From: an uncultured Clostridia bacterium
GTDB lineage: Bacteria; Bacillota; Clostridia; Christensenellales; UBA1242
DNA length: 64,000 nt
Assembly (NCBI GenBank): GCA_944372335.1
Contig: CALVYQ010000001.1
Location: 62,001 to 126,000, forward strand
Direction of reading: 5' to 3'
Of the stretch, positions 52,191-61,706 are shown one piece after another. The position numbers and the translations under genes were made by a program. The notes under the pieces were generated by a model. That model saw only the letters and a program-made list of their open reading frames with translations, made no database searches and was not told where the DNA came from. How positions within the stretch are numbered: the first letter of the stretch is position 1; every line of letters begins with the position of its first letter.

Positions 52191-53899
52191 AATTGATATC
52201 TTGCCATATAGATGCGTTTGGGAAACTAAAAGATGTTGATATATCTTTTAATGAAAATATAACCTCAATTTGTGAGAAAAATGGTTATGGAAAAACCACT
52301 CTTGCCTCTTTTATTAAAGCTATGTTTTATGGGTTAGGTGCAAATGCAAGAAAAAATAGTAAGCTCACAGATCGCACCAAATATCAGCCTTTTGATGGAG
52401 GAAAATTTGGTGGGGAGCTTGTCTTTAGCTCAGAAAAAGGTAAATTTAAAATAAGGCGTGTTTTTAATCGCACGGTCACGCTTGATGAATTCTATCTCTA
52501 TAACGCTGAAAATAATTTAAAAAGTGATGCATATTCTTCCAGCATTGGTAGGGAACTCTTCGGTGTTGGAAAGGAAACTTTTGATGCAACAATATTCTTT
52601 GGACAAAAAGAACTTCCAAGCGAAATTAATGACGATATAAAGGCATCGCTCTCAACAGGAAAGCTTTATGGTGATGATGTCGATGCACTCTCTAAGGCGG
52701 TTGAAAAGATTAAGCAAAAGATTAGAGAACTTAAAGGCGAACTTAAATTGATAAATCTTGAAAGTGATAAAGCAAGACTTCGAGAACTGTATCTAAAAGA
52801 AAATGCCTTAACAAATAAAATGGGTATGGCAAAAGCCAATCTTTCAGAATGTAATGAGAAATTAAAAGCTTATCAAAGCATTAAAGACGAAATGGATACA
52901 AAGCAAAAAGAATATGAAAGATTGTCGGCACAAAAAAGTGCAATCGAAATGTATCTAAACGAAGCTTTAAAGGAAGAAGAAAAAATAGAAAGAGAAGAGC
53001 AAAACGAGGAAGAGAAAAAGCCTAAGAAAGCCTCATTAGTTTTCTCTGTAATTTTCTTTATCTTATCAATTGTTTCAATAGCGTTATATTTTGCAGTTGA
53101 TTTTATTGCTTTCATAGTTGCTTGTCCTGTTTTTGTAGTTTTGGGAATTTTCACACTCATTATTTATTTAAAACAAAAAAAGAAAAATAATAGCCTAAAA
53201 AATGAAAAAAAATTGAAAAAAAGTGAAAATTTTGATAAAAATACCGATAAACTTGAAAAAATCAAGCAAAAACAAGAGGAAATTAAAGAGAAGATAAATA
53301 CACTCTTTAATGGCTCGCCAAGAAATTTTGTAAATTATTATGAGGAAGTTATAGGTAAAATTAATGATGCTCAGAAAGGCATTGTTGAAAGGCAAAATGA
53401 TTTAAAACATTATCAAAATGAGTTAGATAGTTTGCCTATAGCTGAGTGTGACGATAAACTTCAGGCTGACACTGAAAAGAGCGAAGAATTGAACAATAAA
53501 ATTAATATTTTAGAAACAACGCAAAATTTTCTTTTATCTTCTTCTGAAAATTTATCATCTAGATATGTTCAGCCTGTGCAACAAAAATTCGACGAATTTT
53601 ATAAAAAATTTATAACAAATGACGAGCTTGTTGTCGATGGTAATTTAGATGTTCATTTAAAACAAAATATGTTAGATGAAGGCTATCTAAGTGCAGGTAC
53701 ACAAGATTTAGTGGAGATTTGTAAGCGTTTTGCACTTGTTGATTTGGTATTTGATAAAGAAAAACCTTTCATAGTTTTAGATGACCCGTTTGTCAATTTA
53801 GATGATAAAAATCTTGAAATTGCAAGGCAGATTTTAAAAAGCTTATCTACTAAATATCAAATTATTCTTTTGACCTGCCATTCGTCACGCAAACTATAA
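52187..53899 (+). CDS. SbcC/YhaN-like ATPase with an internal membrane hairpin
   Basis: 570 residues, short for SbcC (about 1000). N-terminal ATPase half MKLISCHIDAFGKLKDV ... ICEKNGYGKTTLASF (Walker A), coiled coil about 170-270, two membrane helices about 282-328 (SLVFSVIFFILSIVSIALYFAV and FIAFIVACPVFVVLGIFTLIIYL), second coil, then signature YLSAGTQDLVEICKRF and Walker B FIVLDDPFVNLDD with LLTCHS. The membrane helices at the middle of the coil are a trait of the YhaN subgroup. ATG overlaps the SbcD-like stop. Confidence 0.85.
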   Translation: MKLISCHIDAFGKLKDVDISFNENITSICEKNGYGKTTLASFIKAMFYGLGANARKNSKLTDRTKYQPFDGGKFGGELVFSSEKGKFKIRRVFNRTVTLDEFYLYNAENNLKSDAYSSSIGRELFGVGKETFDATIFFGQKELPSEINDDIKASLSTGKLYGDDVDALSKAVEKIKQKIRELKGELKLINLESDKARLRELYLKENALTNKMGMAKANLSECNEKLKAYQSIKDEMDTKQKEYERLSAQKSAIEMYLNEALKEEEKIEREEQNEEEKKPKKASLVFSVIFFILSIVSIALYFAVDFIAFIVACPVFVVLGIFTLIIYLKQKKKNNSLKNEKKLKKSENFDKNTDKLEKIKQKQEEIKEKINTLFNGSPRNFVNYYEEVIGKINDAQKGIVERQNDLKHYQNELDSLPIAECDDKLQADTEKSEELNNKINILETTQNFLLSSSENLSSRYVQPVQQKFDEFYKKFITNDELVVDGNLDVHLKQNMLDEGYLSAGTQDLVEICKRFALVDLVFDKEKPFIVLDDPFVNLDDKNLEIARQILKSLSTKYQIILLTCHSSRKL

Positions 53900-53921
53900 T
53901 TTTTACCTTTTAGGAGGACTA

Positions 53922-55409
53922 ATGGAAGATATATTAAAGATTGCAGAAAAACTTAATATTGATAAAGAAGATGTTGAGTGCTATGGAAAGTATAAGGCGA
54001 AAATTAGGAAATTAGATTTTGCTCCAAAAGGGAAACTTATTTTGGTGACTGCTATGACGCCAACAAAGAGTGGAGAGGGGAAAACAACTGTCTCTATTGG
54101 AATTGCTGATGCGTTAAACAGCTTGGGCAAAAAGATCTCGCTTGCTTTACGTGAACCTTCTCTTGGCCCAACTTTCGGTATGAAAGGTGGAGCGACCGGT
54201 GGAGGTAAAGCGGTTGTTGAGCCCTCAGAGGATATCAACTTACATTTCACAGGCGATATGCATAGAGTAACAACCGCAAACAATCTGTTATGTGCAAATA
54301 TTGACAATCATATATATTACGGCAACGAACTTGATATTCAAAAGGTCACGTTTCCACGTTGCATGGATTTAAATGACAGAGCTCTTAGAGAAATTACAAT
54401 AAACGAAGAAAAGTTGAAAAATAATAAGCCACGTAAGGAAAATTTTGTAATTACGCCGGCAAGCGAGATTATGGCTATTCTCTGCTTAGTTGAAAGCGAA
54501 AGAGAATTGAGAAAAAGGCTTGGGAATATCATAATAGGTGAAAATAGCAAGGGTGAGCCAATATTTGCAAGAGATTTAAATATTGTTGATTCACTTATGA
54601 AAATTTTAAAAGATGCCATCTATCCAAATTTGGTTCAGACAGCAGGCGGAACTCCTTGCTTTATCCATGGAGGGCCTTTTGCAAATATCGCTCAAGGGAC
54701 AAACAGTGTCATTGCCACAAAAACTGCTCTCACATATTCCGATTTTGTTGTGACAGAGGCCGGGTTCGGTGCTGACCTTGGTGCTGAGAAGTTTTTTGAC
54801 CTCAAATGTCGAAAGGCAGAACTAGACGCTGATGCTGTTGTCTTAGTTGTTACAATGAAAGCGTTAAGAGAGCAAGGTATGCCAAATCTCTTGAAGCATA
54901 TTGACACCATAGAAAAGGTCTTTAATAAGAAATGTATCGTTGCCATAAATCATTTTGCGGGCGATGACGAAGAGGAGATTGAAAGGTTAAAAACTGATTG
55001 TCCTGTGCCATGCTCTATATGTTATCCTTTTGAAGAAGGCGGAGATGGCTGTAAGGAATTGGCAAAGCTTCTAATTCAAAATATAAAGAAATCAAAGCTA
55101 AAATTTGCCTATCCATTATGTTCAACAATAAAAGAAAAAATCAAGGCAGTGGCAAGAAAAGTGTATGGGGCAAAAGAGGTGGAATTTTCTGATATTGCCG
55201 AAGAAAAACTGCAAAAATATGAAAAATATACCAAAAACTTTGAGGTTGTGATTGCAAAAAGTCAATATGCTCTTATTGATGAGAAAGATAAAACGAGCAA
55301 AACGCTTAAAGTGGAAGATGTACAACTCAAAAATGGTGCAGGCTTTGTGGTTGCGTTATGTGGTAAAATCAACTTAATGCCGGGGCTTCCTAAAAATCCT
55401 AGAAAATGA
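53922..55409 (+). CDS. fhs: Formate-tetrahydrofolate ligase, compact form
   Basis: 495 residues against about 556 usual. P-loop TPTKSGEGKTT (near 47), LREPSLGPTFGMKGGATGGGKAVV, DINLHFTGDMH, FIHGGPFANIAQG and VTEAGFGADLGAEKFFDLKCR are intact. About 35 residues are missing in the middle, after the MKALREQGMP segment, and the last 15 or so at the C-terminus (ends LPGLPKNPRK-like MPGLPKNPRK). Makes 10-formyl-THF from formate, ATP and THF. SD TAGGAGG. Terminator follows. Confidence 0.93.
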   Translation: MEDILKIAEKLNIDKEDVECYGKYKAKIRKLDFAPKGKLILVTAMTPTKSGEGKTTVSIGIADALNSLGKKISLALREPSLGPTFGMKGGATGGGKAVVEPSEDINLHFTGDMHRVTTANNLLCANIDNHIYYGNELDIQKVTFPRCMDLNDRALREITINEEKLKNNKPRKENFVITPASEIMAILCLVESERELRKRLGNIIIGENSKGEPIFARDLNIVDSLMKILKDAIYPNLVQTAGGTPCFIHGGPFANIAQGTNSVIATKTALTYSDFVVTEAGFGADLGAEKFFDLKCRKAELDADAVVLVVTMKALREQGMPNLLKHIDTIEKVFNKKCIVAINHFAGDDEEEIERLKTDCPVPCSICYPFEEGGDGCKELAKLLIQNIKKSKLKFAYPLCSTIKEKIKAVARKVYGAKEVEFSDIAEEKLQKYEKYTKNFEVVIAKSQYALIDEKDKTSKTLKVEDVQLKNGAGFVVALCGKINLMPGLPKNPRK

Positions 55410-55440
55410 AGATAGTTAAATTATTTTAACTATTTTTTCT
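55410..55440 (+). terminator. Terminator of fhs
   Basis: ATAGTTAAA/TTTAACTAT stem and T6. Confidence 0.85.
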
Positions 55441-55581
55441 TTTATATTTCTTTATATATAAGAAAATATTTAAAAAATTTTAATGAATATTTTTTTAATA
55501 ATTTTTGAAAATTGTTTGGAATATATTTTTGTATGGTGTATAATGCTTCAAGGAATAAATAAAAAAGGAGAATAAGAGACA

Positions 55582-56460
55582 ATGAAAAAAATAGCAATCG
55601 TTGTTGACAGTAATAGTGGTATCACGCCAAAGGAAGGCAAACATCTTGGAATCAGTGTTGTGCCTATGCCATTTATTATTGGCGAAGATGTTTTATATGA
55701 AGAAGTTGATTTGAAACAAGAGGAATTTTATAGATTACAACGAGAAGGAGTGAGAATAACAACATCTCAACCGAATATCAATGAAATTGTGGAGCTTTGG
55801 GCAGAACTTTTAAAAACACATGACCAAATTCTGCATTTTCCTATGTCAAGTGCGTTAAGTCAGTCTTGTGAAACGGCTCAAAAATTTGCAGAGGAGCAAT
55901 TTCCTAACAAGGTGTTTGTTGTTGATAATAAGCGTATATCAATAACTTTAAAAGCTTCCGTATTTGACGCATTGAAGCTTGTAAGCGAAGGACTTGACGC
56001 AAAAGAGATTAAGGAATATCTTGAAAATGATGGGCTAAACTCCACCATATATCTTGTTGTAGATACTCTTAAATACTTAAAGCAGGGTGGCAGAGTGACT
56101 CCAGCAGCGGCGGCAATCGGCACCGTTTTAAATATTAAGCCAATCTTGACCATTCAAGGCGGTAAACTTGATAAATTTGCTATGGTGACAAATATTAAAG
56201 CAGCTAAGAAGAAGATGATTTCAGCTCTTAAAAAGGATATTGAGGGGCGTTTTGCTAAGTTTGTGCAAGCTGGCGAGTTTGCTATTGCAGTTGCTCATAC
56301 CACAAATGATGAAAATGCCGAAATCTTTAAGCAAGAGTTAATCAAGGAATTTCCTAACATTCCTTTCACCTACGTTGACCCATTGTCACTTTCCATCGCC
56401 ACTCACACAGGCCCAAGAGTGCTTGCAGTGGGAGGATGTCATTTCTATAAGAAAGATTAG
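55582..56460 (+). CDS. DegV-family fatty-acid-binding protein
   Basis: 292 residues. IAIVVDSNSGITPKEGKHLGISVVPMPFIIGEDVLYEEVDL opens the DegV fold; TSQPNINEIVELW, HFPMSSALSQSCETAQ and the LKYLKQGGRVTPAAAAIGTVLNIKPIL motif confirm the family, which binds fatty acids (FakB-like proteins present them to the kinase FakA). No fakA is nearby. SD AAAGGAG. Confidence 0.93.
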   Translation: MKKIAIVVDSNSGITPKEGKHLGISVVPMPFIIGEDVLYEEVDLKQEEFYRLQREGVRITTSQPNINEIVELWAELLKTHDQILHFPMSSALSQSCETAQKFAEEQFPNKVFVVDNKRISITLKASVFDALKLVSEGLDAKEIKEYLENDGLNSTIYLVVDTLKYLKQGGRVTPAAAAIGTVLNIKPILTIQGGKLDKFAMVTNIKAAKKKMISALKKDIEGRFAKFVQAGEFAIAVAHTTNDENAEIFKQELIKEFPNIPFTYVDPLSLSIATHTGPRVLAVGGCHFYKKD

Positions 56461-56564
56461 TTTATAAGCGTTTTTGTTGAGTTTTAGAAAAAAGTTTGTT
56501 ATATAAAGATTGTTATATTAATATAATAATATTACTTTGGTAACTTAATTATAATTATTTTGAC

Positions 56565-56597
56565 AAAAAGGCGGTGCCAGTTAACATCGTCCTTTTT
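56565..56597. terminator. Bidirectional terminator
   Basis: AAAAAGGCGGTG pairs with CATCGTCCTTTTT (one bulge); ends degV on plus and the ylbJ-like gene on minus. Confidence 0.75.
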
Positions 56598-57742
56598 TAC
56601 ATAAAAACCAACACCAAAATTGTTGAGATGAGTGCGGAAAGAAGGGCGTGAGTGAATTTTTGAAGGGCGAAAAGTTTGACAGGCATTTTCACCTGTTGAA
56701 GCATGGTTAAAGATTGAAGAAGAGTGGATATTCCGCCAAAACTTATCACGAAACTAGCGAAAATCACGGCGAGTTTGACGTTGGGAAGTTCCGATAAACT
56801 TAAACAGCCCTTTGTTATTTCTATAGCTCCTTCGAGAAAAGCGGAGACATTTTCAGGGAAAAGGTTAAATATAGGCGAAAGGCATTCGATTATGATAAAA
56901 AATATGGTGATTATGCAACCTACTGACAATATGGCGAGCGTCGAAGAAAGGACTATTTCGCTGATGTCAGTTGTCTTTGTGGTGCTGTTTGCTTTGCTTA
57001 AATTTATGTTATCATTTTGGTTCGTTGTGTCTATTTTAGTATCTATGTTATCATCTTTGCTTTGTTTATCAATAACATTTTCAATTTGAAATTTGCCATT
57101 CTTAATCTGTTTGCTTATTTTTGTATTTCGGTTATTATTTTCGCTTTGATTAGCAGAATTTTCTATTTGAAAATTTTTGTTTTGATTGTCATTATAATCG
57201 CTTTTTTTACAGCCAAGTTTTCGGTAGATAAGTCCGTTTAAGAAAGCGGAAAGGCTATGAGAGATAAAGAGTATATAGCCTACTAATGAACTTTTAAACA
57301 TACCCACTCCAACTGCTCCTATAATAAACATTGGCCCAGATGTTGAGCAAAAGGCGGACATTCGATAGGCTTCATCTTTGGAAATTTTGCCTTGAATGTA
57401 TAAATCTGCTATCATCTTAGAGCCGACAGGGTAGCCAGAAAGTATCGCCATGAAGAAGGTGTAGAAAGAGATTGGTGGAGTGTTAAAGAGAGTTTTTGTA
57501 ACACGCTGGAAAGGACGAGTCAATTTTTCTATTTGCCCAAGCGAAGAGAGTGCTTTTGTGAAGAACATAAAAGGGAGAACACTTGGCAGAACATTAAATG
57601 CCCATGCGCTTATTCCGTTTAAGCCTTGTGCTATAAATTTTGCCGGACTTATAATTATGCTAGCAATAAAAAATAAGATGAGCAAAGAAAACATAAATTT
57701 TAAAAGGTTATCGTTTTTTAGTTTTACAAAAAGATTTTTCAA
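56597..57742 (-). CDS. ylbJ: YlbJ-like sporulation integral membrane protein with low-complexity insert
   Basis: 381 residues, about eight membrane segments and Gate-domain motifs: GLNGISAWAFNVLPSVLPFMFF, SGYPVGSKMIADLYIQGKISKDEAYRMSAFCSTSGPMFIIGAVG. YlbJ is a mother-cell sporulation membrane protein. Between segments, residues about 176-259 are an Asn/Lys/Asp/Ser-rich insert with an internally repeated FQIEN motif, absent from the usual protein. TTG at 57742 has AAAGGGAG at correct spacing; a longer frame starts upstream of that SD. Confidence 0.85.
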   Translation of the reverse strand: MKNLFVKLKNDNLLKFMFSLLILFFIASIIISPAKFIAQGLNGISAWAFNVLPSVLPFMFFTKALSSLGQIEKLTRPFQRVTKTLFNTPPISFYTFFMAILSGYPVGSKMIADLYIQGKISKDEAYRMSAFCSTSGPMFIIGAVGVGMFKSSLVGYILFISHSLSAFLNGLIYRKLGCKKSDYNDNQNKNFQIENSANQSENNNRNTKISKQIKNGKFQIENVIDKQSKDDNIDTKIDTTNQNDNINLSKANSTTKTTDISEIVLSSTLAILSVGCIITIFFIIIECLSPIFNLFPENVSAFLEGAIEITKGCLSLSELPNVKLAVIFASFVISFGGISTLLQSLTMLQQVKMPVKLFALQKFTHALLSALISTILVLVFM

Positions 57743-57850
57743 AATAACTCCCTTTTTATTTGACAATTTTTTGCTTGGTATTTATAATTGTGAATATATT
57801 TAAACAATATATTTTATTTTTCATAATGATAAAAAAGAAGTGGAGTAAAT

Positions 57851-58840
57851 ATGTTCAAGATTAAAGATTTGATTAAAGAAGCTAAAAGAAAACAAAAGAC
57901 GATTGTGTTTCCAGAGGTAAGTTTTTCAGATAGAACTTTGGAAGCGGTTAAACTTTTGCAGAAAAAGAAGCTTTGCAAGGTGCTTTTGGTGGGTGACGCA
58001 AGTGCACTTATTCTTAGAGATAAGAGCATGGAAAAGTTTGATATTGTCAATCCTCTGACCTTTCCTGACAGGGAAAAATTAGTTAAAACTCTCTATGAAA
58101 AGCGTAAGAAAAAGGGTATGACTTTGGAAGAGGCTGATGAACTTGAAAAAGACCCTTACTACTTTGCGACACTCTTAGTTGAATGTGGCTATGCAGATGG
58201 CATGGTGGCAGGTGCAGAAGCTCCAACAGCTAACACTGTGCGACCTGCTTTGCAGATAATTAAAGCCAAAAACAAAAATCCTGTTTCGTCTTGCTTTTTG
58301 GTGTATGGTGACAATAAATTTTTGAAGGGCAAAGCACTAATATTATCCGATTGCGGTGTTATTGAAAAGCCAGATGCTGAAACTTTAGCCTCAATTGCTG
58401 AAGCAAGCGTAGAAAGTGCCAAAGCATTTAAGCTTGGAGAGCCAAGAGTCGCTTTCCTTTCGTATTCAACAAAGGGCAGTGCAAAGAGTGACGACGTAAC
58501 CAAAGTTCGAGAAGGTTATGAGATTTTCAAGAAAAGGAATAAAGATATTTTAGCAGATGGCGAAATACAGTTTGACGCAGCAATGGTTAAGGAAGTTTCT
58601 GAGCATAAAGCTCCAAATAGTGAAATTAAAGGTGATGCAAATGTGCTAATTTTTCCAGATATCAATGCGGGCAATATTTGCTATAAGACAACTCAGTATA
58701 TAGGCGGGTTAAATGCTATTGGGCCAATTCTTCAAAATCTTAAAAAGCCGGTGAACGATTTATCACGTGGTTGCAATGTGAATGATATTGTTATGCTTAG
58801 CGTAATTACCGCTCTTCAATGTGAAGGCGAGAAAAAATAA
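57851..58840 (+). CDS. pta: Phosphate acetyltransferase
   Basis: 329 residues, the short clostridial form. KTIVFPEVSFSDRTLEAVKLL, VECGYADGMVAGAEAPTANTVRPALQII, FLSYSTKGSAKSDDVTKV and NVLIFPDINAGNICYKTTQYIGG are family motifs. Converts acetyl-CoA and phosphate to acetyl phosphate. 11 nt before ackA, with its own SD, so the two form an operon for acetate and ATP formation. Confidence 0.97.
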   Translation: MFKIKDLIKEAKRKQKTIVFPEVSFSDRTLEAVKLLQKKKLCKVLLVGDASALILRDKSMEKFDIVNPLTFPDREKLVKTLYEKRKKKGMTLEEADELEKDPYYFATLLVECGYADGMVAGAEAPTANTVRPALQIIKAKNKNPVSSCFLVYGDNKFLKGKALILSDCGVIEKPDAETLASIAEASVESAKAFKLGEPRVAFLSYSTKGSAKSDDVTKVREGYEIFKKRNKDILADGEIQFDAAMVKEVSEHKAPNSEIKGDANVLIFPDINAGNICYKTTQYIGGLNAIGPILQNLKKPVNDLSRGCNVNDIVMLSVITALQCEGEKK

Positions 58841-58851
58841 AAGGAGATAAT

Positions 58852-60063
58852 ATGAACATTTTAATTATTAATGCAGGAAGTTCATCATTAAAATATCAAC
58901 TTCTTGATATGGACAAAGAAAAGTTAATTGCAAAGGGAAATTGCGAAAAGATTGGGCTTGCCGACCCTGTCATTTCCTATAAGCACGATGGAAAAGAGGA
59001 AGTTTTTAAAGGAGCTAAAAACCACGAAGAAGCCATCAAAAAAGTGCTTGATATTTTGGTTGATAAAGACAACGGTGTTATCAAAAGTTTTGATGAAATC
59101 AATGCCATTGGTCATCGTGTTGTTATGGGGGGCTGGATATTTAAAGAAAGCACTTTAATTGATGATAAGGTTATTGAAGAGATTGAAAAGCTCTCTGAAA
59201 TGGCACCACTTCACAACCCAGCAAACGCAATGGGTATGCGTGCTTGCAAGAAGGTTATGCCAAATGTGCCTCAGGTTGCTATATTTGATACGGCTTTTCA
59301 CACAACAATGCCAGAGGTTAGTTATATGTATGGCCTTAAATATGAGGATAGCGTCAATTTCCATCTGAGAAAATATGGTGCTCACGGCACAAGCCATAGA
59401 TATGTTGTTCAAGAACTTGCAAAGGCGTTAAAGAAAGATGTTAAAGAGGTTAAAGCGATAACTTGCCATCTTGGTAACGGCTCTTCAATCACAGCGGTGA
59501 GAAATGGCGAAAGTGTGGATACTTCAATGGGACTCACTCCTCTTCAAGGCTTAGTTATGGGAACTCGCTCTGGTGATATTGACCCTACCGTTGTTCAATT
59601 TTTATGTAAAGACAAGAAGATGTCTGTCGATGAGGTCATCACATATTTAAATAAGGAGTGCGGACTTCTTGGAATTTCTGGCATAACAAGTGATATGCGT
59701 GAGGTTGAGGCTCATGCTGACAAGGGCAATAAGCGTTGCAGACTTGCTCTTGATATGCTTTGCTATTCTGCAAGAAAATATATCGGCTCATATCTTGCCA
59801 CTTTAAATGGTGCTGATGCCATCGTGTTCACTGGCGGTATTGGCGAAAATAGGCCGGAGATGAGAGAGCAAATTATTTGCGATATGGAAAATTTGGGAAT
59901 TGTGCTTGATAAAGAGAAGAATAACAACTTTAAGCGTGGTCAAGTGGAACTTATCTCTGCTCCAAGCTCAAAGGTTAAAGTTTATGTTATTCCAACCGAT
60001 GAGGAACTTATGATGGCTCGTGACACCAAAGAAATTGTAAAAAAATTAAAAAAGTCTAAATAA
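58852..60063 (+). CDS. ackA: Acetate kinase
   Basis: 403 residues. ILIINAGSSSLKYQLLD at the start, AIGHRVVMGG, FDTAFHTTMPEVSYMYGL, RKYGAHGTSHRYV (catalytic Arg and His region), THLGNGSS-type CHLGNGSSITAV, and FTGGIGENRPEMRE. Transfers phosphate from acetyl phosphate to ADP. SD AAAGGAG. A G6 run occurs at about 59128-59133 but in an intact frame. Confidence 0.98.
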   Translation: MNILIINAGSSSLKYQLLDMDKEKLIAKGNCEKIGLADPVISYKHDGKEEVFKGAKNHEEAIKKVLDILVDKDNGVIKSFDEINAIGHRVVMGGWIFKESTLIDDKVIEEIEKLSEMAPLHNPANAMGMRACKKVMPNVPQVAIFDTAFHTTMPEVSYMYGLKYEDSVNFHLRKYGAHGTSHRYVVQELAKALKKDVKEVKAITCHLGNGSSITAVRNGESVDTSMGLTPLQGLVMGTRSGDIDPTVVQFLCKDKKMSVDEVITYLNKECGLLGISGITSDMREVEAHADKGNKRCRLALDMLCYSARKYIGSYLATLNGADAIVFTGGIGENRPEMREQIICDMENLGIVLDKEKNNNFKRGQVELISAPSSKVKVYVIPTDEELMMARDTKEIVKKLKKSK

Positions 60064-60136
60064 AACTTGACAAATTAAGATTTATAGTATAAAATATTAA
60101 AGCAAAACTTAGAAATTTACTAAAAGGAGAAGAAAA

Positions 60137-60325
60137 ATGGCTGTTCCAAAGGGTAAGGTTTCAAAACAGAGAAGAAATACAAGAAACTCTGCTAATTTTA
60201 AGGCAGAGGCAGTTACTCTTGTTGAGTGTCCAAAATGTCACGAACTCAAAGCACCTCACAAGGTTTGCAAAAGCTGCGGTACTTATAAAAACGAAACTGT
60301 TGTTGAAGATAAGAAAAAGAAATAA
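60137..60325 (+). CDS. rpmF: Ribosomal protein L32, zinc-binding form
   Basis: 62 residues. MAVPKGKVSKQRRNTRNS and the two CxxC pairs (CPKCHELKAPHKVCKSCG) of the zinc-binding C+ type. The usual neighbour yceD (DUF177) is missing between ackA and rpmF. SD AAAAGGAG. Confidence 0.97.
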   Translation: MAVPKGKVSKQRRNTRNSANFKAEAVTLVECPKCHELKAPHKVCKSCGTYKNETVVEDKKKK

Positions 60326-60331
60326 AACTTT

Positions 60332-60355
60332 CACGGCTTTGCCGTGATTTTTTAT
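60332..60355 (+). terminator. Terminator of rpmF
   Basis: TCACGGC/GCCGTGA stem, TTT loop, T6 tail. Confidence 0.92.
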
Positions 60356-60448
60356 TGATGTTATTATAGGAGCTTAAATAAGATTGAAAAAATATTATTA
60401 AATTCAAATTAGTAAGATAAAGCAAATAAAATTTTAAAGGAGAGAATA

Positions 60449-60961
60449 GTGTTAGTATATCAAAAATTAAATAAAAGTAATTACAATGAAATATTAAAAA
60501 TTAAGCATCAATTATTTCCTGAATCTAATTCTGATGATGATTATATAAAGTATTTTAATAATGAAGTAAAATCTAATTATTATTTAGTTTTGAAAGATAA
60601 TAAGCCTTGTGCCACTATTGGTTGGTATGACTTTGACAATAAAAATACAGACGCATTTGTTGGCTGGTTCGGTGTAAAGCCGGAATTTCAAGGACAAGGA
60701 ATTGGAAAAGAAATTTTGCAATATATCATTGATGAGGTAAAAGCTTTAAATTATGATTATCTAAGAGTATATACTGATAAGGTGGTAAATCCTATATCTA
60801 TTTTGTTGTATAATAAGATGTTTGATGTTAAGGAAGCTTATTTAAATTCTGATAAAATAGGATGGACAAAGAATTTTGTAGTTTTTACTAAATACCTGAA
60901 CAATAAAAGAGAAAAGTGGCACAACAGGTCATTAAACGAAGATGATAATTATAATTTTTAA
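60449..60961 (+). CDS. GNAT-family N-acetyltransferase
   Basis: 170 residues. Acetyl-CoA motif A FGVKPEFQGQGIGKEILQYIIDEV (about 75-98) and the later NPISILLYNKMFDVKEAY motif B. Substrate unknown. GTG start with AAAGGAGAGA. Ends at a bidirectional terminator. The C-terminal 20 residues are polar and may be disordered. Confidence 0.88.
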   Translation: MLVYQKLNKSNYNEILKIKHQLFPESNSDDDYIKYFNNEVKSNYYLVLKDNKPCATIGWYDFDNKNTDAFVGWFGVKPEFQGQGIGKEILQYIIDEVKALNYDYLRVYTDKVVNPISILLYNKMFDVKEAYLNSDKIGWTKNFVVFTKYLNNKREKWHNRSLNEDDNYNF

Positions 60962-60963
60962 AA

Positions 60964-60996
60964 CAAAAAATCACCTATTATGTAGGTGATTTTTTA
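60964..60996. terminator. Bidirectional terminator
   Basis: AAAAAATCACCTA/TAGGTGATTTTTT palindrome between convergent genes. Confidence 0.9.
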
Positions 60997-61617
60997 TGAA
61001 TTTTTGCTTCTATTAGAGTTACGATGAAGAGAAAGTGCATTGTCATATAAAATATACCAATTTAAATCTTCATTGAGCATTGCCTTTAATTTATTTTCAT
61101 CTTCTCCAAGCTCATTTTCTTTGTTAAGTTTTATATTTTCTCTTTCATCTGCGATAGTCTTTGCACAAAAGGTTGCAGTTTCATATTCTTGCTTAGGGTG
61201 GGATGATATATATATTTTTAAATCCTCTAAATATTCTTTTGCAAGCTCCTCATCTTTTTGTTTTAATAGTGTATATATACTTTTTCTATAACGATAGGTG
61301 GCATCTGGAAGAAATTTTGCGCTTGTTCTTTCGTCATAAAGAAAAACAGAGTAGTCATTAAAAATGATAGACATATACTCATCAACTGACTTTTCATAGT
61401 AATTTCCATATTTATCATTGTTAAAGAAGATATTAAAATGATCAGCAAGTATAAACTCTTGATTGTTTGCATCTTGATAAGCCTTTTTTACATCGTTATT
61501 TATGCTGGTTATGGCTTTCACGGTGATTATATTGATGATATCCTGTTGATAATAATATCTAATAAAATTTTTAAATTCTTCCTCTAACTCTTTTAAATAT
61601 CTAGTTTCGCTTTGCAT
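60994..61617 (-). CDS. Unknown helical protein
   Basis: 207 residues, soluble, rich in Glu, Lys, Asn and Tyr, mostly helical by sequence (MQSETRYLKELEEEFKNFIRYYYQQ). No recognised motif. ATG at 61617 has GGAGGA upstream; the longer frame lacks SD. Between two terminators with the nucleoside hydrolase gene upstream on the same strand. Confidence 0.65.
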   Translation of the reverse strand: MQSETRYLKELEEEFKNFIRYYYQQDIINIITVKAITSINNDVKKAYQDANNQEFILADHFNIFFNNDKYGNYYEKSVDEYMSIIFNDYSVFLYDERTSAKFLPDATYRYRKSIYTLLKQKDEELAKEYLEDLKIYISSHPKQEYETATFCAKTIADERENIKLNKENELGEDENKLKAMLNEDLNWYILYDNALSLHRNSNRSKNS

Positions 61618-61668
61618 AAATCCTCCAAGCTTTTTTATTATATCAATAATATCGAATTTTGTCAATAT

Positions 61669-61706
61669 AAAAAAATAATACCCTTATATGAGAGTATTAT
61701 TTTTTG
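61669..61706. terminator. Terminator of the minus-strand nucleoside hydrolase gene
   Basis: AAAAAATAATAC/GTATTATTTTTT arms; overlaps the gene's stop. Confidence 0.8.

Noticed and set aside
48870..53899. Antiphage defence island
   Set aside because: No toxin, restriction, cyclic-nucleotide or other diagnostic defence gene; salvage and DNA-end repair explain the set more simply.
59128..59133. G6 run in ackA as a third phase-variable tract
   Set aside because: Short, frame intact, and within a conserved core gene; homopolymers of six are not exceptional.
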